Made by a program: the position numbers and the translations under genes. Positions 24,601 through 33,700 of a stretch of 64,000 nt of DNA are shown here, in pieces (position 1 is the stretch's first letter; each line of letters begins with the position of its first letter). Origin of the DNA: Phymorhynchus buccinoides (lineage: Eukaryota; Mollusca; Gastropoda; Neogastropoda; Raphitomidae); assembly GCA_017654935.2 (NCBI GenBank), contig CM065684.1, forward strand, positions 64,469,324 to 64,533,323, in the 5' to 3' direction. The notes under the pieces were generated by a model. It did not search any database. It was not told where the DNA came from and saw nothing but the letters and a program-made list of their open reading frames with translations.

Positions 24601-26126
24601 ATGAACGTTGTAAAATACACAAATCATTGTTCTATTTTTCTGTGTGTCCCCCCACCCCCCAGGTCCTATCCTGGGCTTCCCCGTGCTTCACATGGCGGTG
24701 TGTCTGCACCAGCTGAACATCAGGCCAGGCACCTCTCTGCCCATGGTGTCTGCATGCGCTCTGCAGGCCGTGGCTCGAGGCCTGAGAGAGGGGGGACCAC
24801 TCCTGCTGGAACCTGTGATGAAAATGGAGGTGAGGGTGATGAGGATGAGGAGTAGGAGGCTGTATTTTTCCTTAAAATGTCTAATTGCTTGCAACAGGTG
24901 CTGCACTGTAGTTTCCTTCCCTCTGTAGATTATGCCCAAGATAAAGCTTGTTTGCAGAACTATTTAATACACACCTAACAGATATTGTTTAATAGCACTG
25001 CATGCTAGTCGGTACAGGGACCATATGACAGACTTAATTAAGACATTATCAAATCTAATGACATGAAATGTTTGTCTAACTGAAATAATATGCATTATTA
25101 TTGAAACATAAGAGCCTGTTCTACTCATTTATATCAAGGTTCTTCGTCAGTTTTGTGATGATCTCTAGAACTTTTTGTTGTTGTTGCATACACTCAAAAC
25201 ACATAAGCACTTATTTTGGTTGTTAGGTAATCTTGTTGACTAAGACTTTGAAATGAAAAACAGTGAAGTTATTGCGGCTGTTTGATCCACCTGTAAACTG
25301 ATGGTAGTGGGTATCATCTTTACAAGATTGAAATCCATTTTTCTAGTAACGATCATTTCAACAGTTTATAATGTGTTGTGATTTGAACACCTTTATAATT
25401 ATACTATATTCACAAATTGACAGAACTGGTTGTTCAATCAAACAAGCATAATAATAATGTGAAGGCCAGAGTGTATTATCACAAACGGAATAAAGAAAGG
25501 CTGATAATACTATGGATGCAACCTTGCCTCGGATACGAGGCAGCACCTGTTTTTCAAAATTTGGACCCCCCAATTTTTTTAGTTCAAGGGGAAAAAAGTG
25601 CTGAATTCTCACTTTACAAACCTGGAATAAGCTTCAAATTGAGTATGATTTTGCTTTTTCTTCAGCTTCTGTACCCCTGCCTTGCCTTTGTTGGATTTTC
25701 TCCAGTTGCATCCATGTAATACCTTCTGGCTTTTACCTTTACTGTTTCATCTTTCCCTTCAGATCACCACAGATGAGGACAGGCTGCACAGCGTGTTCCA
25801 TCCATGTAATACCTTCTGGCTTTTACCTTTACTGTTTCATCTTTTCCCTTCAGATCACCACAGATGAGGACAGGCTGCACAGCGTGTTGGGCGATTTGTC
25901 CCAACGTCGCAGCCAGATCAACCTGGTCACCGGTCGCCATGACGTCAAAATGGTAGAGGCCGTCACCCCCCTGGCCGAGCTGATGGGCTATTCCACCGAC
26001 CTGCGCACCATCACCTCGGGAACCGCCACCGTTTCCATGGAGCTGTCGCACTACCGGCCAATGGCCACGACCGAGCAGAACCAAGTGATTCTGAATGTGA
26101 CGGGGTTTGCTCCTTTGGCATCATGA
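11720..26126 (+). CDS. GFM2: GFM2: mitochondrial ribosome-releasing factor 2 (EF-G2mt), 10 coding exons
   Basis: This is a translational GTPase of the EF-G family that, with mitochondrial ribosome recycling factor, splits mitoribosomes after termination. I joined exons 11720-11987, 13069-13197, 14566-14646, 15842-16009, 17129-17766, 20204-20512, 21221-21388, 22260-22446, 24663-24829 and 25854-26126. All junctions are GT-AG, phases agree, and the sum is 2388 nt (795 residues plus stop; the human protein is 779). The N-terminus is Arg/Ser rich and has few acids, like a mitochondrial presequence. GTPase motifs are visible: P-loop AHIDAGKT (about 66-73), RGIT (108-111), DTPGH (130-134) and NKMD (184-187). 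Domain II follows in exon 5, and EF-G domains III-V in exons 6-10. It is closer to GFM2 than GFM1 by the SLG-VD-GDTV block and the C-terminus, from recall of the human protein. Introns carry satellites and duplicated pieces of its own exons. The start at 11720 is the first in-frame Met; Met18 is an alternative. Confidence 0.93.
12085..12700. repeat. Low-complexity sequence in GFM2 intron 1
   Basis: A C-rich/CA tract (12095-12155), a pyrimidine-rich region, CA repeats near 12430-12490 and (CTA)n at 12632-12672. Confidence 0.8.
12769..13010 (+). pseudogene. Two decayed copies of GFM2 exon 2 in intron 1
   Basis: Copy A (12769-12845) begins after an acceptor-like ATTTCAG and keeps ATGGATCAGGAGGGAGACAG. 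Copy B (about 12926-12995) keeps GATACACAGTGA, TGATCAGGAGAGAAACAAA and GGCATCACCATCGA. Both align to the switch I part of exon 2 but have indels and lost reading frame. Confidence 0.8.
13069..13197 (+). CDS. GFM2: GFM2 exon 2 (switch I to DTPG)
   Basis: Acceptor GTTTTCAG, donor GTAAAT, phase 1 at both ends. It encodes [11 protein letters not shown], then RGIT, then VNLIDTPG, which is the G2-G3 part of the GTPase domain. Diverged copies of this exon lie on both sides of it (see the repeat entries). Confidence 0.93.
13198..13870 (+). repeat. Tandem partial copies of GFM2 exon 2 end with donor site
   Basis: After the true exon 2, six further copies of its last 60-70 nt follow, each with the donor (CACTCCTGGTAAATCATCAT) and an (ATC)n spacer. 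Copies end at about 13300, 13403, 13508, 13606, 13725 and 13822. The ATC spacer appears to be amplified intron start. Confidence 0.9.
14001..14038 (+). pseudogene. Relic of GFM2 exon 2 end
   Basis: AACGTCGGCCTCATTGACAC followed by TCCTGGTATAG resembles the last 30 nt of exon 2 with its donor. It lies 180 bp beyond the main array and is more diverged. Confidence 0.6.
14566..14646 (+). CDS. GFM2: GFM2 exon 3 (GTPase core)
   Basis: An 81-nt exon encoding [19 protein letters not shown] and then TVLDASAG, directly continuing DTPG into DTPGH. Acceptor GTGCAG, donor GTCAGG, phase 1 at both ends. Confidence 0.92.
15330..15610 (-). mobile_element. Truncated LINE 3' end in GFM2 intron 3
   Basis: Shares GTCAGGTCAG, GCCTCGTGGCCTCTT, AGGAGGTTTTT and TGTGCAGGAAGA with the 3' end of the LINE at 59680-60535, in the same orientation. 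Only about 280 bp remain. Confidence 0.65.
15710..15800 (+). pseudogene. Truncated, diverged duplicate of GFM2 exon 4
   Basis: After an acceptor TTTAG it encodes [18 protein letters not shown], then [10 protein letters not shown] in the right phase, but stops matching at about 15797. The true exon starts 132 bp on. Many synonymous differences show that it is old. It lacks the second half and a good donor. Confidence 0.85.
15842..16009 (+). CDS. GFM2: GFM2 exon 4 (NKMD motif)
   Basis: Encodes [13 protein letters not shown], the G4 motif NKMD, then [10 protein letters not shown]. Acceptor TTTTTAG, donor GTCAGT, phase 1. The last 43 nt with the donor are the first unit of an 89-bp tandem array that continues downstream. 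A truncated and diverged copy of the 5' half of this exon lies just upstream at 15710. Confidence 0.92.
15967..16735 (+). repeat. 89-bp tandem array of GFM2 exon 4 end plus splice sites, 9 units
   Basis: Units start at 15967, 16056, 16145, 16234, 16323, 16412, 16501, 16590 and 16679. Each has 43 nt of exon 4 (GACAAACTGCATGTGTCCCC to CCTATAG), the donor GTCAGT, and 46 nt ending in an acceptor-like AATTACAG. The first unit is the true exon end. Only a G/A change (CAGCTG/CAACTG) separates units. Confidence 0.95.
16745..16925. repeat. Degenerate TATGTGTCCCCATCTC repeats
   Basis: About 10 irregular units of 14-20 bp based on TGTCCCCATCTCTATG. A related sequence in inverse orientation (GGGGACACA, GACATA) is at 39300-39410. 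Confidence 0.7.
17129..17766 (+). CDS. GFM2: GFM2 exon 5 (end of G domain, domain II)
   Basis: This is the largest exon (638 nt, residues about 216-428). Acceptor AAATTCAG, donor GTCTGT; it enters in phase 1 and leaves in phase 0. It encodes [11 protein letters not shown], then [12 protein letters not shown] (the EF-G G5-like region), YLPSPKD, and the domain II block [19 protein letters not shown]. No repeats are inside it. Confidence 0.94.
17987..18654. mobile_element. hAT-like non-autonomous DNA transposon in GFM2 intron 5
   Basis: 668 bp. Terminal inverted repeats are CAGGGGTCGCGCTAGTG (left) and the complement of CGTTAGCGCGACGCCTG (right), with three mismatches. It is flanked by a perfect 6-bp target duplication, CACTTA. 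The interior has no long conserved frame. The CAGGG ends and target duplication of 5-8 bp fit the hAT superfamily. Confidence 0.82.
19005..20138. repeat. 27-bp palindromic satellite in GFM2 intron 5, about 42 copies
   Basis: The unit AACATTGTATGCAGAATGCA plus CAATGTT is nearly self-complementary (AACATTGT with ACAATGTT, TGCA with TGCA). Copies vary mostly at one base after GTTA or GTT (AAC, AGC or ATC). Two units have small deletions (19295, 19621). Long frames on both strands come from the 27-bp period. Confidence 0.96.
20204..20512 (+). CDS. GFM2: GFM2 exon 6 (domain II/III linker)
   Basis: A 309-nt phase-0 exon. It encodes TGDTLTSS, then a charged, glutamate-rich insert (about residues 445-490), then [14 protein letters not shown] and the domain III block LQKEDPSLK. 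The acidic insert corresponds to the variable, charged segment at the same place in GFM2 of other animals. Confidence 0.93.
20588..20825. mobile_element. piggyBac-like MITE in GFM2 intron 6
   Basis: 238 bp between TTAA sites (20584-20587 and 20826-20829). Inverted ends CCCTTTCGCCACCA and TGGCGGTGAAAGGG match with two differences. TTAA target and CCC ends fit piggyBac. Confidence 0.8.
21133..21178 (+). pseudogene. Possible relic of GFM2 exon 7 (upstream)
   Basis: Translates as [12 protein letters not shown], similar to [12 protein letters not shown] in exon 7 and to the downstream relic. Short and weak by itself. Confidence 0.45.
21221..21388 (+). CDS. GFM2: GFM2 exon 7 (domain III/IV)
   Basis: A 168-nt phase-0 exon encoding [20 protein letters not shown], with the conserved EF-G GMGELHL signature, then [11 protein letters not shown]. 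Donor GTATGC. Two decayed partial copies flank it (about 21133-21178 and 21461-21553). Confidence 0.94.
21461..21553 (+). pseudogene. Relic copy of GFM2 exon 7 (downstream)
   Basis: Translates without stop as [20 protein letters not shown] then [11 protein letters not shown], aligning along its length to [20 protein letters not shown] and [11 protein letters not shown] of exon 7. It has no acceptor at its left edge, so it is probably unused. Confidence 0.75.
21715..22015 (+). mobile_element. LINE/SINE 3' end in GFM2 intron 7
   Basis: Reads [25 protein letters not shown], the usual end of a CR1/L2-type LINE, followed by a 3' UTR ending CGCCGTATAAATACTGTATG and (TTG)n. Three 33-bp repeats of GGGTTTTCCAGGGGTTTGTT precede it. 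Confidence 0.7.
22260..22446 (+). CDS. GFM2: GFM2 exon 8 (domain IV)
   Basis: A 187-nt exon, phase 0 to phase 1. Acceptor TTGTGTAG, donor GTAGGT. It encodes [15 protein letters not shown] and then [16 protein letters not shown], which joins to the GP of the next exon. Confidence 0.92.
22773..22931. mobile_element. MITE of the 'ccttatagtcc' family
   Basis: About 160 bp ending GCACCTTATAGTCCTTAACA with a decayed inverse at the left (ACAGACTGTTAGGTGATA). It shares AATAACAAAATCAGAA with the copy at 58000. Confidence 0.6.
23060..23450 (+). repeat. Tandem partial copies of GFM2 exon 9 start, block 1
   Basis: Six or so units of about 61 bp, each CCCTTTAG followed by GTCCTACCCTTGGCTTCCCC and a segment ending CTCCAG. 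This is exon 9's acceptor and 5' end with divergence (GTGATGCGCATGTCGGGGTG for GTGCTTCACATGGCGGTGTG). Confidence 0.9.
23720..24600 (+). repeat. Tandem partial copies of GFM2 exon 9 start, block 2
   Basis: About 12 units of 57 bp with acceptor CACCCTCCAG and GTCCTTTACTGGGCTTCCCC then GTGCTTCACATGGCGGTGTG. The last copy extends further into exon 9 (TCTCCACCAGCTGAATGTCA). The region before 24200 is irregular with deletions and insertions. Confidence 0.92.
24663..24829 (+). CDS. GFM2: GFM2 exon 9 (domain IV/V)
   Basis: A 167-nt exon encoding [17 protein letters not shown], then [16 protein letters not shown] and LEPVMKME, the conserved EF-G domain IV to V junction. Donor GTGAGG. This last copy is taken as the true exon because only it continues into the full conserved sequence. 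More than a dozen partial copies of its 5' part with acceptor sites lie at 23.06-24.6 kb. Confidence 0.93.
25709..25798 (+). repeat. Duplicate of GFM2 exon 10 acceptor
   Basis: A 90-bp direct repeat. TCCATGTAATACCTTCTGGC recurs at 25711 and 25801, and both copies run through CCCTTCAG and the first 36 nt of exon 10. Differing by about one base, it is a very recent duplication. Confidence 0.93.
25854..26126 (+). CDS. GFM2: GFM2 exon 10 (domain V and stop)
   Basis: The terminal exon. It encodes [19 protein letters not shown], the domain V block [19 protein letters not shown] and a short tail ending at TGA. Its acceptor plus the first 36 nt are duplicated 90 bp upstream. No clear AATAAA signal is seen soon after the stop. 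Confidence 0.94.
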   Translation: MTTDEDRLHSVLGDLSQRRSQINLVTGRHDVKMVEAVTPLAELMGYSTDLRTITSGTATVSMELSHYRPMATTEQNQVILNVTGFAPLAS

Positions 26127-26943
26127 TGAAATCGCTGTGTGCTATCCGGTTTGTCCATTATAAAATACAATACAGAAATGGATCTATATGTATATTGTTA
26201 AAACAAAAAGTCAAATACAAAAAATATATATGTTGCCGTGTGGAAAACATAGTGTTGTGTCTGTAACACATCACTTCACAGAAGGAAAAAAACTATTTCA
26301 GGTCAAATTACGTCATTTTTTTCATGTGGCGTCACAGTCTGTGTTTTATCTTTGCAAATTGTTTTTTTCACAGCTTTGTCAGATTTTGTTGGGTTGTTGG
26401 CTTACCCTGGCTAAAAGAGTTCCCCCAACAGTGGAAGCACTTGAACACTATGGTACAAGCATCAGAGAACATTACGTGTGTGACCATATTTGATTACCCC
26501 GCCATGTGTGCAGCTACACTCCGTCTTTGGGAGATTTTGGGGACTGATGATGCTATGCTAGGAGCTTGTCATGGCTAAAGACAATCCCTGCATAACTTTT
26601 GCATAGCATAGCAATATTTTTTATGTAGCCTTGGTGTTCTAGCCTATGTCAATTGGTCTGACATAGCCTTACGCCAAGATGATGCATCTTGCCTTGATCA
26701 ACTGGTAAGTCCAACGCATCGAAGCTGACTAGTTTTAAGTTACATTAGGCAGATGATGATGATTGTTGTGAGGAGGAGTGATATTGATGATGATGAGGAG
26801 GATTGTGATGATTTGTGTGCTGATAATAGGAATTGTTCGGAAATAATTAAGGAGAGTAATTTTATGGTGTATGGGAGTGAGCTTGCCTAATTCAATCGGT
26901 CAAACAGGGGAAGTTACTCTACCATCAGGTAGACCCCCCAAAT

Positions 26944-27177
26944 AGGGATGATTACCATCTGGGAGGGGGGCAATTGCTATCATGTATATTTTTGACATCT
27001 GTAGAGTCACCCCTTTCCAAAAATGCATGACAGCAATCTGAAAGTGGTCACTTTCTGTCCATTAACATGTGATTTATAATGGTACCCCTCATTGTGAAGC
27101 ATTTATGATAAGGGGGACCCTACAGATATCAAAACTGTATAATAGCAATTGCCCCCCCAGATGGTAAAAATCACCCT
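26944..27177. mobile_element. Palindromic MITE with about 70-bp arms
   Basis: The left arm TTACCATCTGGGAGGGGGGC then AATTGCTAT is matched in reverse by ATAGCAATTGCCCCCCCAGA TGGTAAA (about 27141-27168). Arms extend inward to the CATCTGTAG / CTACAGATATC pair. Confidence 0.75.
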
Positions 27178-27199
27178 CCGAACATGCTGCGTTTGAGTA

Positions 27200-27740
27200 G
27201 ATCTAGACTCGGTTTGTGTTTCTCGCATCTGTTCTCTATCAAGCCATCTGGGTCAATCTCAGTGTTTATTTCTTTGTGAGTTCTCTGTGTTTTGCAAGTT
27301 ACATCAGTTTGTAACCCCTCTTTCTATTTAAAATGTTTGCAAATCGTTCACTCGTTTCGCTTCACTCTTCGACGCCATTGTTGCTATGGTATTTGACCGA
27401 GTAAGTCGAGGCAAGCAACTATAATTTTCACAAAGTGCTCTCCCCTAGTTTTTTCAGAAAATCGTCTATTGCACTGGAAGGAGAATGATGGGGAAAATAC
27501 AGCTGAATGTTTGCAGAAAATAAGGTGTACAAACAAAAACAAACAAAATATATATAATTTGAAAAATATGTGTGCATGAATGGGTGTTTCAGGATTTAAT
27601 TGTTAGCAGTGTAATAATCTTCATTAAAAAGCATTGTAGATATAAAACCTACATCTGTGATTCATAACAATTGATATGTAAATCACAGACATTGTTTTAA
27701 TATTTTTTGTCTGTTCTTGTTATGCCTGCCATTTTTTTAA
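27200..27740. other. Gene-free interval
   Basis: AT-rich, unique-looking sequence; no feature recognised. Confidence 0.4.
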
Positions 27741-27764
27741 TTTTTTTTTAATCAATGGTCGACT

Positions 27765-27990
27765 TATGGCAATTATTTGCCCGCCAGGGGGCAGTCAATC
27801 CACTAGGGGCTTATCACGCGATTTTCTTTGTTGAGCGTAGTGAGAGAGAGAGAGAGGGTGGGACTTTTCCCTCTCTCTCTCTCTCTTTCTTTATCCCCAA
27901 TTAAGAATATAGAGAGGATTAGCCCCACTCGAGCGTTATGCCACCTGGTGGTCAAAAGATCCCACTAAGTCACTCATTGATTGAATGTTT
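27765..27990. other. Imperfect palindrome with CTCF-like motifs in both arms
   Basis: The left arm has CCGCCAGGGGGCAGTC and AGGGGCTTATC; the right arm has, in reverse, CCACCAGGTGGCATAAC and GGGGCTAATC. Centre: (GA)n / (CT)n. Both 14-bp cores resemble the CTCF consensus, in convergent orientation. It may also be an old inverted-repeat element. Confidence 0.5.
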
Positions 27991-28402
27991 TTTCCTTCTT
28001 TCTGAGTCATTCTGACTAAATCATGTCTGTTGAAAAGAGGAAAAAATGTGGCTAGCGCTGCACTAAGGGCAACACACTCCCCAGATGGGAGCATCCCGAA
28101 TCTTGTCTGTGTAACTGGAAAAGTAATACAATATACAATACATTACAATTCAAATCAATACCAAAAGAAGTTGCGTACGTGTGTTTAGGCACACATGTGT
28201 GTGTGTATTTTCAAATAAATATCTATTGAAGATTTATATGTGTACTAGCGGTAAAGTACCCATTTCACGTGTGCAGATGCAATCCTTTACTCGAGGTAAA
28301 CAGATTCCAGCCCAACTTTTCAGAATAGCAATGAAAGTGTGCTTCACTGCAGTTATGACACACCTCCATGCCCTGTGCGCCATGTGCATTGACTTTAAAC
28401 AC

Positions 28403-28800
28403 AGTAATAATAATAATCATTTGATTTCATATAGCGCTAAAATCCATATTGTAATATGCTCGATGCACTTTACAAAGGCAACATTCAAATCAACATTAAA
28501 AACATGCATTAAAATCAACAAGATAGTCATACTACCAACATTCCAGTGCAAAGAAATAAAGTAACAAAAATAACAGTGAAATGGAACTGTCCATATGCCA
28601 CATAGAACAATAATAACAAATAGATAAAGATATAGAAGCAAAATGGAACTGTCGTTATGCCACATAAAACAACAATAAAAAAGAAAATAAATCAATAAAA
28701 TATAGAAGCGACGCGAGGTTCGAATCCAGCACCTCTTGCATAGGAGACAACAGCTTTATCCATTACACTGCAGAGCCCTTTGTCGATTATGGTTCTTTTT
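28403..28800 (-). mobile_element. tRNA-derived SINE
   Basis: On the - strand, a tRNA-like head with A box (TGTAATGGATAAAGC) and B box (GGATTCGAACC) near 28780-28715, then a body with two GGAACTGT / TATGCCACATA repeats. The LINE-like tail has TTTGTAAAGTGCATCGAGCA and (ATT)n at about 28404. Confidence 0.75.
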
Positions 28801-28819
28801 ACTGTTAAATAGCATAGCA

Positions 28820-29853
28820 ATGACGTTGAGAGTACAAAGATGAAACGCATTTTCCCCTTCCCGTACGGTATGTGTGAACATACGGCTACACGCATTTCAG
28901 CTTCCAAAAAGGGTTCACACGCACACACCCTCAACAGGCACCCTCCTTTGACTATCCTTTATCCACCACCACCCACATTGACCCCTCCCCTTACCGCCAC
29001 CTCCCTCGTGTGTGTGCCTGTAAAGTCTACCAGAAAGAATTCTTGTATCGGATTCCAAGAAGTTGCGGTGAAAGGGACATAAACCATGTATACCCTACTC
29101 CGTTTAAAAAGCAGTTGTCTCATTTGTCTGTGTATTTTTTCACACTTTTTCGTATTCGCATTTCGCGAAAGCCAAGGCTTGAATGTTCATAAAACTTCAA
29201 TGCACAGCAGAGAACACACCTAAAAGCAGAAACGTGCAGATCTTATATCGCGGAGTAGCCTACAGCAGACAGAGATCCAGGACAGTGAATCAGGTAGAAA
29301 GAAAGAGAGAAAGCTCTTTTTGTGGATTAGAGATGTTTTGTGTTCATGTGGCGATTACTCTCTGTGGTGTGTTTGGGTGTGGGTGTGTTTAGTCACGGTC
29401 AACATTTTTTTTCATGATGGATGATTGAATAAACTCTTAGTCTAGTTCTTAGTAAGTTCTTAGTTAGAGCAAATCTGTTATGCTCTTCCGAATCTGTTTA
29501 AAAACAGGATAGTGTTTCTGCTTACAGTGTTAATTATTTTCCATGAGTGACTGTATAATAAAGATGTCAGATTAATTGCAATGGCGTCTGCATCATTTGG
29601 ATGAAAAAGCTTTATGTAAGCCAAGTATGAAAGCAATGGAATCTATATGAAATCGTTATTGTTTGAGGCAATGACTTCTCTATTATTCTGTCCCTGTGTC
29701 TCTTTCAGTGTTTCTATCTCATTCTTTCTTTGTCTATCTCTGTTTGTCATTTTCTGTCTGGCTGGCCCCCAACCCCACTTTTAAGTCTCCATCTCTGACT
29801 ATCTGTCTCTGACTATCTGTCTCTGTCTGTCTATCTCTTCATCTCTCTGTCTC

Positions 29854-29860
<7 letters not shown>
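28820..29860. other. Gene-free interval
   Basis: No exon or element recognised. The right part becomes CT-rich (TCTGTCTCTGACTATC). Confidence 0.4.
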
Positions 29861-30202
<342 letters not shown>

Positions 30203-30418
30203 CAGCCATTCCATTTCCATATCTGTCCCAGAGCATCACATAGACTGCAAGGGCAGCACAGGAGATAGAGCAGCAGTACTACACTCTGAAGACGTCTGGC
30301 AGAAACTGGCTTGAGGTGCTTGTAGGCTGTGTATCAGACCTGTTCTAATGCCAGTCTTGAGACGTTCTCATATTGTCCAATTTAGTCGCGAAAAACAAGG
30401 TGTTAATTCAATTGAACT

Positions 30419-30775
30419 ATGGTGGTAGCTCAGTGGTTACAGTTGCGGACTAATGGCTGGGAGGTCATGGGTTCGAATCCCATCAGATTCTTGTGGGGGG
30501 GGGGGGGGGGGGGGGGGTTTCCGAGTGAGTGTGCTGTGGACTCAGTGGGAAGACTGGGACCACACAGCCGAGCTACACCCACTTTACGGATGTGTATTTG
30601 AGAGTGTTGCTCTAATTTCCTGACCAACACTGCAGGTGTCTGTTCCTCCTGGGCCTGGTTGACGCCAGGATAAATTTGATGAGGAGCGTGGAGGACAGCC
30701 CTGTCACGGTGTCTCAAATCCTTAATGGACACCACATCAGGAATCATCATCATCATCATCATCATCATCAGTCAT
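30419..30775 (+). mobile_element. tRNA-derived SINE with (ATC)n tail
   Basis: The head has A box GGTAGCTCAGTGGTTACAGT and B box GGGTTCGAATCCC. A 24-nt G run follows, then the body. The 3' end is (ATC)n at 30743-30768. The tRNA part lacks a foldable acceptor stem, so it is not a tRNA gene. Confidence 0.8.
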
Positions 30776-30779
30776 AAAA

Positions 30780-33700
30780 AAATTATCACACAAAAAAGAA
30801 AATGAAACAACAACAAAACAATAAAGAAAAGAAGAAAGAAAGAAAAAGAGAGAAAGACTAAGGAAAAACTAATACGAAGAAGAAAGAAAGAAAAAGAGAG
30901 AAAGACTAAGGAAAAACTAATACGAAGAAGAAGAAAGGAAAAGAGAAAGACTAAGGAAAAACTAATACGAAGAAGAAAGAAAGAAAAAGAGAGAAAGACT
31001 GAGGAAAAACTAATACGAAGAAGAAAGAAAGAAAAAGAGAGAAAGACTGAGGAAAAACTAATACGAAGAAGAAAGAAAGAAAAAGAGAGAAAGACTGAGG
31101 AAAAACTAATACGAAGAAGAAAGAAAGAAAAACGAAGAAGAAAAACTAAAGAAGAAAGAAAAAAGAGAAAGAAGAAAGAAAAGAGAAAACTGAGGAAAAA
31201 CTAATACGAAGAAGAAAGAAAGAAAAAAAGAGAGAAAGAAGGAAAAACTAATACGAAGAAGAAGAAAGAAAAAAGAGAGAAAGAAGAAAGGAAAAGAGAA
31301 AGACTAAGGAAAAACTAATACGAAGAAGAAAGAAAGGAAAAGAGAAAGACTAAGGAAAAACTAATAAGAAAAAGAAGAAGAAAGAAAAACTAATACGAAA
31401 AGAGAAAAGAGAGGAAAGACTAATACGAAGAAGAAAGAAAGAAAAAGAGAGAAAGGAGGAAAAACTAATACGAAGAAGAAGAAAGGAAAAGAGAAAGACT
31501 AAGGAAAAACTAATACGAAGAAGAAGAAAGGAAAAGAGAAAGACTAAGGAAAAACTAATACGAAGAAGAAAGAGAAAGAAATACGAAGAAGAAGAAAGGA
31601 AAAGAGAAAGACTAAGGAAAAACTAATACGAAGAAGAAGAAAGAAAAAGAGAAAGACTGAGGAAAAACTAATACGAAGAAGAAAGAAAGAAAAAAGAGAA
31701 AGACTAAGGAAAAACTAATACGAAGAAGAAGAAAGGAAAAGAGAAAGACTAAGGAAAAACTAATACGAAGAAAGAAGAAAGGAAAAGAGAAAGACTGAGG
31801 AAAAACTAATACGAAGAAGAAGAAAGAAAAAGAGAAAGACTAAGGAAAAACTAATAGAAGAAAGAAAGGAAAAACTAATACGAAGAAGAAGAAAGAAAGA
31901 CTGAAAAACTAATACGAAGAAGAAGAAAGGAAAAAGAGAAAGACTAAGGAAAAACTAATACGAAGAAGAAGAAAGGAAAAGAGAAAGACTAAGGAAAAAC
32001 TAATACGAAGAAAAGAAAGAAAAGAGAAAGACTAAGGAAAAACTAATACGAAGAAGAAGAAAGAAAAAAAGAGAAAGACTAAGGAAAAACTAATACGAAG
32101 AAGAAGAAAGAAAAAAGAGAAAGACTAAGGAAAAACTAATACGAAGAAGAAAGAAAGAAAAAAGAAAGAAAGGAAAAACTAATACGAAGAAGAAGAAAGG
32201 AAAAGAGAAAGACTAAGGAAAAACTAATACGAAGAAGAAGAAAGGAAAAGAGAAAGACTAAGGAAAAACTAATACGAAGAAGAAGAAAGAAAAAGAGAGA
32301 AAGACTAAGGAAAAACTAATACGAAGAAGAAGAAAGGAAAAGAGAAAGACTAAGGAAAAACTAATACGAAGAAGAAGAAAGGAAAAGAGAAAGACTAAGG
32401 AAAAACTAATACGAAGAAGAAGAAAGGAAAAGAGAAAGACTAAGGAAAAACTAATACGAAGAAGAAGAGAAAGACTAAGGAAAAACTAATACGAAAAAGA
32501 AAGAGAGAAAGACTAAGGAAAAACTAATACGAAGAAGAAGAAAGGAAAAGAGAAAGACTAAGGAAAAACTAATACGAAGAAGAAGAAAGGAAAAGAGAAA
32601 GACTAAGGAAAAACTAATACGAAGAAGAAGAAAGGAAAAGAGAGAAAGACTAAGGAAAAACTAATACGAAGAAGAAGAAAGGAAAAGAGAGAAAGAAGGA
32701 AAAACTAATACGAAGAAAAGAAAGGAAAAAGAGAAAGACTAAGGAAAAACTAATACGAAGAAGAAGAAAGAAAAAAGAGAAAGACTAAGGAAAAACTAAT
32801 ACGAAGAAGAAGAAAGGAAAAGAGAAAGAAAGACTAAGAAAAGAGAAAAACTAATACGAAGAAAAACTAAAGAAAGAAAAAGAGAGAAAGACTAAGGAAA
32901 AAGAAAGGAAAACGAAAGACTAAGAAGAAGAAGAAAGGAAAAGAGAAAGACTAAGGAAAAACTAATACGAAGAAGAAGAAAGGAAAAGAGAAAGACTAAG
33001 GAAAAACTAATACGAAGAAGAAGAAAGAAAAAGAGAGAAAGACTAAGGAAAAACTAATACGAAAAACTAATACGAAGAAGAAGAAAGAAAAGAGAAAGAC
33101 TAAGGAAAAACTAATACGAAGAAGAAGAAAGGAAAAGAGAAAGACTAAGGAAAAACTAATACGAAGAAGAAAGAAAGAAAAACTAAAAGAGAAAGACTAA
33201 GGAAAAACTAATACGAAGAAGAAAGAAAAGAGAAAGAGAGAAAGACTAAGGAAAAACTAATACGAAGAAGAAGAAAGGAAAAGAGAAAGACTAAGGAAAA
33301 ACTAATACGAAGAAGAAGAAAAACTAATACGAAGAAGAAGAAAGGAAAAAGAGAAAGACTAAGGAAAAACTAATACGAAGAAGAAGAAAGGAAAAGAGAA
33401 AGAAAGAAAAACTAATACGAAGAAGAAGAAAGGAAAAGAGAAAAGACTAAGGAAAAACTAATACGAAGAAGAAGAAAGAAAAAAGAAAGACTGAGGAAAA
33501 ACTAATACGAAGAAGAAGAAAGGAAAAGAGAGAAAGGAGGAAAACTAATACGAAGAAGAAGAAAGGAAAAGAGAAAGACTAAGGAAAAACTAATACGAAG
33601 AAGAAAGAAAGGAAAAGAGAAAGACTAAGGAAAAACTAATACGAAGACTAAGGAAAAACTAATACGAAGAAAAGAAAAAAAGAGAAAGACTAAGGAAAAA

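Noticed and set aside
23043..24855. Frames of 100-220 codons with [20 protein letters not shown] repeats
   Set aside because: Partial copies of exon 9 with acceptor sites; only the last copy continues into conserved GFM2 sequence.
30419..30490. Genuine tRNA gene
   Set aside because: A and B boxes are present but the acceptor and anticodon stems do not pair well, and a SINE body with an (ATC)n tail follows. The same holds for 28715-28780 and 39085-39170.
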